Positions 60,001 to 64,000 of a stretch of DNA of 64,000 bases are shown piece after piece. How positions within the stretch are numbered: the first letter of the stretch is position 1; every line of letters begins with the position of its first letter. The stretch covers positions 124,001 through 188,000 of the forward strand of contig JBAWUJ010000108.1 in the NCBI GenBank assembly GCA_037176705.1, in the 5' to 3' direction. The DNA is from Molossus alvarezi. Lineage: Eukaryota > Chordata > Mammalia > Chiroptera > Molossidae. The position numbers were made by a program, and so were the translations under genes. The notes below the pieces were generated by a model. That model was not told where the DNA came from. It did no database searches and saw only the letters and a program-made list of their open reading frames with translations.

Positions 60001-63000
60001 GTCCGTCCCGCCCAGCCTCGAACCAGGTCCTCACCGCGGAGCTCGGCAGGCCGCGCATGCGCAGTCCAGGGGCCCCAAGGTCTGCGCCTGGGGGGCCGGG
60101 GGTCCGCCCCACGGGGCTGCGCTGCCCCACCGGGGGGGGCGCGGGCGCCCGCGAGTTGCGGCACCTTGCGCGGCGGCCTGCTGGTGTGCTGCTGGGGCGT
60201 GGGGGGTCCCCTCTGGGCCCCAGATTCCCTCGCTCGGCCCCCGGCGTGGGCTGGGGCGCGTGCGTGTGTGGGCTGCGTGGCCCTCGGCCCGAAGCGCGGC
60301 AGGTGCGCAGCTGGCTGGCTGTGGGGGGACCAAAAAGGAGCGGCGAAAGCCTACAGCACCCGGCATTCCCAGGCGGTCTCCCATCCAAGTCCTGACCGGG
60401 CCCGACCCTGCTTAGCTTCCCAGATCCCACGAGATCGGGCGCGTTCAGGGTGGTATGGCCGGAGACGTTGGCGGCCGCCTCCAGGCGCCCTAAGAGTCCA
60501 GCGCCTGGGCTGGCAGCCCCCCGGGCAGCCCCCCCGGCCGCCAGGCGGAGCGCGGACCGGCCCCTCTCAGCTCTCGGGGACCCAGGCGCGCGGTCCGTCC
60601 CGCCCAGCCTCGAACCAGGTCCTCACCGCGGAGCTCGGCAGGCCGCGCATGCGCAGTCCAGGGGCCCCAAGGTCTGCGCCTGGGGGGCCGGGGGTCCGCC
60701 CCACGGGGCTGCGCTGCCCCACCGGCGGGCGCGGGCGCCCGCGAGTTGCGGCGCCTTGCGCGGCGGCCTGCTGGTGTGCTGCTGGGGCGTGGGGGGATCC
60801 CCTCTGGGCCCCAGATTCCCTCGCTCGGCCCCCGGCGTGGGCTGGGGCGCGTGCGTGCGTGGGCTGCGTGGCCCTCGGCCCGAAGCGCGGCAGGTGCGCA
60901 GCTGGCTGGCTGTGGGGGGACCAAAAAGGAGCGGCGAAAGCCTACAGCACCCGGCATTCCCAGGCGGTCTCCCATCCAAGTCCTGACCGGGCCCGACCCT
61001 GCTTAGCTTCCCAGATCCCACGAGATCGGGCGCGTTCAGGGTGGTATGGCCGGAGACGTTGGCGGCCGCCTCCAGGCGCCCTAAGAGTCCAGCGCCTGGG
61101 CTGGCAGCCCCCCGGGCAGCCCCCCCGGCCGCCAGGCGGAGCGCGGACCGGCCCCTCTCAGCTCTCGGGGACCCAGGCGCGCGGTCCGTCCCGCCCAGCC
61201 TCGAACCAGGTCCTCACCGCGGAGCTCGGCAGGCCGCGCATGCGCAGTCCAGGGGCCCCAAGGTCTGCGCCTGGGGGGCCGGGGGTCCGCCCCACGGGGC
61301 TGCGCTGCCCCACCGGCGGGCGCGGGCGCCCGCGAGTTGCGGCGCCTTGCGCGGCGGCCTGCTGGTGTGCTGCTGGGGCGTGGGGGGATCCCCTCTGGGC
61401 CCCAGATTCCCTCGCTCGGCCCCCGGCGTGGGCTGGGGCGCGTGCGTGCGTGGGCTGCGTGGCCCTCGGCCCGAAGCGCGGCAGGTGCGCAGCTGGCTGG
61501 CTGTGGGGGGACCAAAAAGGAGCGGCGAAAGCCTACAGCACCCGGCATTCCCAGGCGGTCTCCCATCCAAGTCCTGACCGGGCCCGACCCTGCTTAGCTT
61601 CCCAGATCCCACGAGATCGGGCGCGTTCAGGGTGGTATGGCCGGAGACGTTGGCGGCCGCCTCCAGGCGCCCTAAGAGTCCAGCGCCTGGGCTGGCAGCC
61701 CCCCGGGCAGCCCCCCCGGCCGCCAGGCGGAGCGCGGACCGGCCCCTCTCAGCTCTCGGGGACCCAGGCGCGCGGTCCGTCCCGCCCAGCCTCGAACCAG
61801 GTCCTCACCGCGGAGCTCGGCAGGCCGCGCATGCGCAGTCCAGGGGCCCCAAGGTCTGCGCCTGGGGGGCCGGGGGTCCGCCCCACGGGGCTGCGCTGCC
61901 CCACCGGGGGGGGCGCGGGCGCCCGCGAGTTGCGGCACCTTGCGCGGCGGCCTGCTGGTGTGCTGCTGGGGCGTGGGGGGTCCCCTCTGGGCCCCAGATT
62001 CCCTCGCTCGGCCCCCGGCGTGGGCTGGGGCGCGTGCGTGTGTGGGCTGCGTGGCCCTCGGCCCGAAGCGCGGCAGGTGCGCAGCTGGCTGGCTGTGGGG
62101 GGACCAAAAAGGAGCGGCGAAAGCCTACAGCACCCGGCATTCCCAGGCGGTCTCCCATCCAAGTCCTGACCGGGCCCGACCCTGCTTAGCTTCCCAGATC
62201 CCACGAGATCGGGCGCGTTCAGGGTGGTATGGCCGGAGACGTTGGCGGCCGCCTCCAGGCGCCCTAAGAGTCCAGCGCCTGGGCTGGCAGCCCCCCGGGC
62301 AGCCCCCCCGGCCGCCAGGCGGAGCGCGGACCGGCCCCTCTCAGCTCTCGGGGACCCAGGCGCGCGGTCCGTCCCGCCCAGCCTCGAACCAGGTCCTCAC
62401 CGCGGAGCTCGGCAGGCCGCGCATGCGCAGTCCAGGGGCCCCAAGGTCTGCGCCTGGGGGGCCGGGGGTCCGCCCCACGGGGCTGCGCTGCCCCACCGGC
62501 GGGCGCGGGCGCCCGCGAGTTGCGGCGCCTTGCGCGGCGGCCTGCTGGTGTGCTGCTGGGGCGTGGGGGGATCCCCTCTGGGCCCCAGATTCCCTCGCTC
62601 GGCCCCCGGCGTGGGCTGGGGCGCGTGCGTGCGTGGGCTGCGTGGCCCTCGGCCCGAAGCGCGGCAGGTGCGCAGCTGGCTGGCTGTGGGGGGACCAAAA
62701 AGGAGCGGCGAAAGCCTACAGCACCCGGCATTCCCAGGCGGTCTCCCATCCAAGTCCTGACCGGGCCCGACCCTGCTTAGCTTCCCAGATCCCACGAGAT
62801 CGGGCGCGTTCAGGGTGGTATGGCCGGAGACGTTGGCGGCCGCCTCCAGGCGCCCTAAGAGTCCAGCGCCTGGGCTGGCAGCCCCCCGGGCAGCCCCCCC
62901 GGCCGCCAGGCGGAGCGCGGACCGGCCCCTCTCAGCTCTCGGGGACCCAGGCGCGCGGTCCGTCCCGCCCAGCCTCGAACCAGGTCCTCACCGCGGAGCT

Positions 63001-64000
63001 CGGCAGGCCGCGCATGCGCAGTCCAGGGGCCCCAAGGTCTGCGCCTGGGGGGCCGGGGGTCCGCCCCACGGGGCTGCGCTGCCCCACCGGCGGGCGCGGG
63101 CGCCCGCGAGTTGCGGCGCCTTGCGCGGCGGCCTGCTGGTGTGCTGCTGGGGCGTGGGGGGATCCCCTCTGGGCCCCAGATTCCCTCGCTCGGCCCCCGG
63201 CGTGGGCTGGGGCGCGTGCGTGCGTGGGCTGCGTGGCCCTCGGCCCGAAGCGCGGCAGGTGCGCAGCTGGCTGGCTGTGGGGGGACCAAAAAGGAGCGGC
63301 GAAAGCCTACAGCACCCGGCATTCCCAGGCGGTCTCCCATCCAAGTCCTGACCGGGCCCGACCCTGCTTAGCTTCCCAGATCCCACGAGATCGGGCGCGT
63401 TCAGGGTGGTATGGCCGGAGACGTTGGCGGCCGCCTCCAGGCGCCCTAAGAGTCCAGCGCCTGGGCTGGCAGCCCCCCGGGCAGCCCCCCCGGCCGCCAG
63501 GCGGAGCGCGGACCGGCCCCTCTCAGCTCTCGGGGACCCAGGCGCGCGGTCCGTCCCGCCCAGCCTCGAACCAGGTCCTCACCGCGGAGCTCGGCAGGCC
63601 GCGCATGCGCAGTCCAGGGGCCCCAAGGTCTGCGCCTGGGGGGCCGGGGGTCCGCCCCACGGGGCTGCGCTGCCCCACCGGCGGGCGCGGGCGCCCGCGA
63701 GTTGCGGCGCCTTGCGCGGCGGCCTGCTGGTGTGCTGCTGGGGCGTGGGGGGATCCCCTCTGGGCCCCAGATTCCCTCGCTCGGCCCCCGGCGTGGGCTG
63801 GGGCGCGTGCGTGCGTGGGCTGCGTGGCCCTCGGCCCGAAGCGCGGCAGGTGCGCAGCTGGCTGGCTGTGGGGGGACCAAAAAGGAGCGGCAAAAGCCTA
63901 CAGCACCCGGCATTCCCAGGCGGTCTCCCATCCAAGTCCTGACCGGGCCCGACCCTGCTTAGCTTCCCAGATCCCACGAGATCGGGCGCGTTCAGGGTGG
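1..64000 (-). repeat. Tandem 5S rDNA(-like) array, 109 copies, unit 588-596 bp
   Basis: The whole window is one head-to-tail array with every 5S gene on the minus strand. Spacer classes used in the copy entries: class A (unit 594 bp) has GCGCCCGGGGGG and a run of nine G after CCCCACC. A-aac is class A with CAGAACCCC instead of CAGATTCCC. A2 is class A with GCCCGCCAG and CCTGGGCCTGAAG. Class B (591 bp) has GCGCCTGGGG and ACCGGCGGGCGC. Class C (592 bp) has eight G and GGGGGGTCCCC (one A lost, removing the GGATCC site): C1 has GCACCTTG, C1t also has GTGTGTGGG, C2 has GCGCCTTG. Of 108 spacers I count 20 A-type, 70 B, 16 C-type and 2 mosaics. The 3' end class of a copy is the base after TTT on its transcript strand (TTTG 19, TTTC 81, TTTT 8 copies). 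Confidence 0.97.

Overview
The window is one uninterrupted head-to-tail tandem array of 5S ribosomal RNA genes or close 5S relatives. I count 109 copies, all on the minus strand. The first (1-114) and last (63893-64000) are cut by the window edges. The repeat unit is very short (594, 591 or 592 bp, of which 121 bp is the 5S sequence) and very GC-rich: a hand count over 61-660 gives about 76% G+C. I see no protein gene, tRNA gene or recognisable transposon, and neither edge of the array is in view.

Host: the 5S sequence carries the mammalian signature as I remember it (begins GTCT, then ATACCACCC and GAACGCGCCC; birds, reptiles and Xenopus differ there). A D-box-like element, GACTCTTAGGGC, sits at exactly -32 to -21, as described for mammalian 5S genes. 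I infer a mammalian nuclear genome and cannot name the species. A 0.6 kb, 76% GC 5S unit differs from the 2.2 kb human unit.

Each unit, read on the minus strand, holds: a GC-rich spacer with a perfect NRF1-type palindrome at -189 to -178, the D-box, the 121-nt gene with intact box A and box C, and a T5 run 10-14 nt past the gene. Against the canonical mammalian 5S sequence (from memory) the array consensus has eight substitutions. Six are A/T to G/C and none goes the other way. They hit helix I, loop C, helix III, helix V and loop E. The array is therefore either a homogenised pseudogene or satellite-like family, or a variant 5S class.

Layout: spacers fall into class A (G9 tract, 594 bp), class B (GGCGGG instead, 591 bp) and class C (G8 tract and loss of one A in GGATCC, 592 bp). 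Class A occupies 1-6527 and 21899-27243. Mixed B and C units fill 6528-21898 and 27244-64000. A stretch of about 4.8 kb containing a class A to B junction recurs at an offset of 20,716 bp, and smaller higher-order patterns (1,774 bp; a C2 doublet repeated 7,685 bp apart) are visible. Five copies carry the canonical A at 5S position 5, and eight copies carry a TTTT terminator directly at the gene end. Private indels cluster near 9.0-11.2 kb and 28.1-30.4 kb and may be assembly errors.
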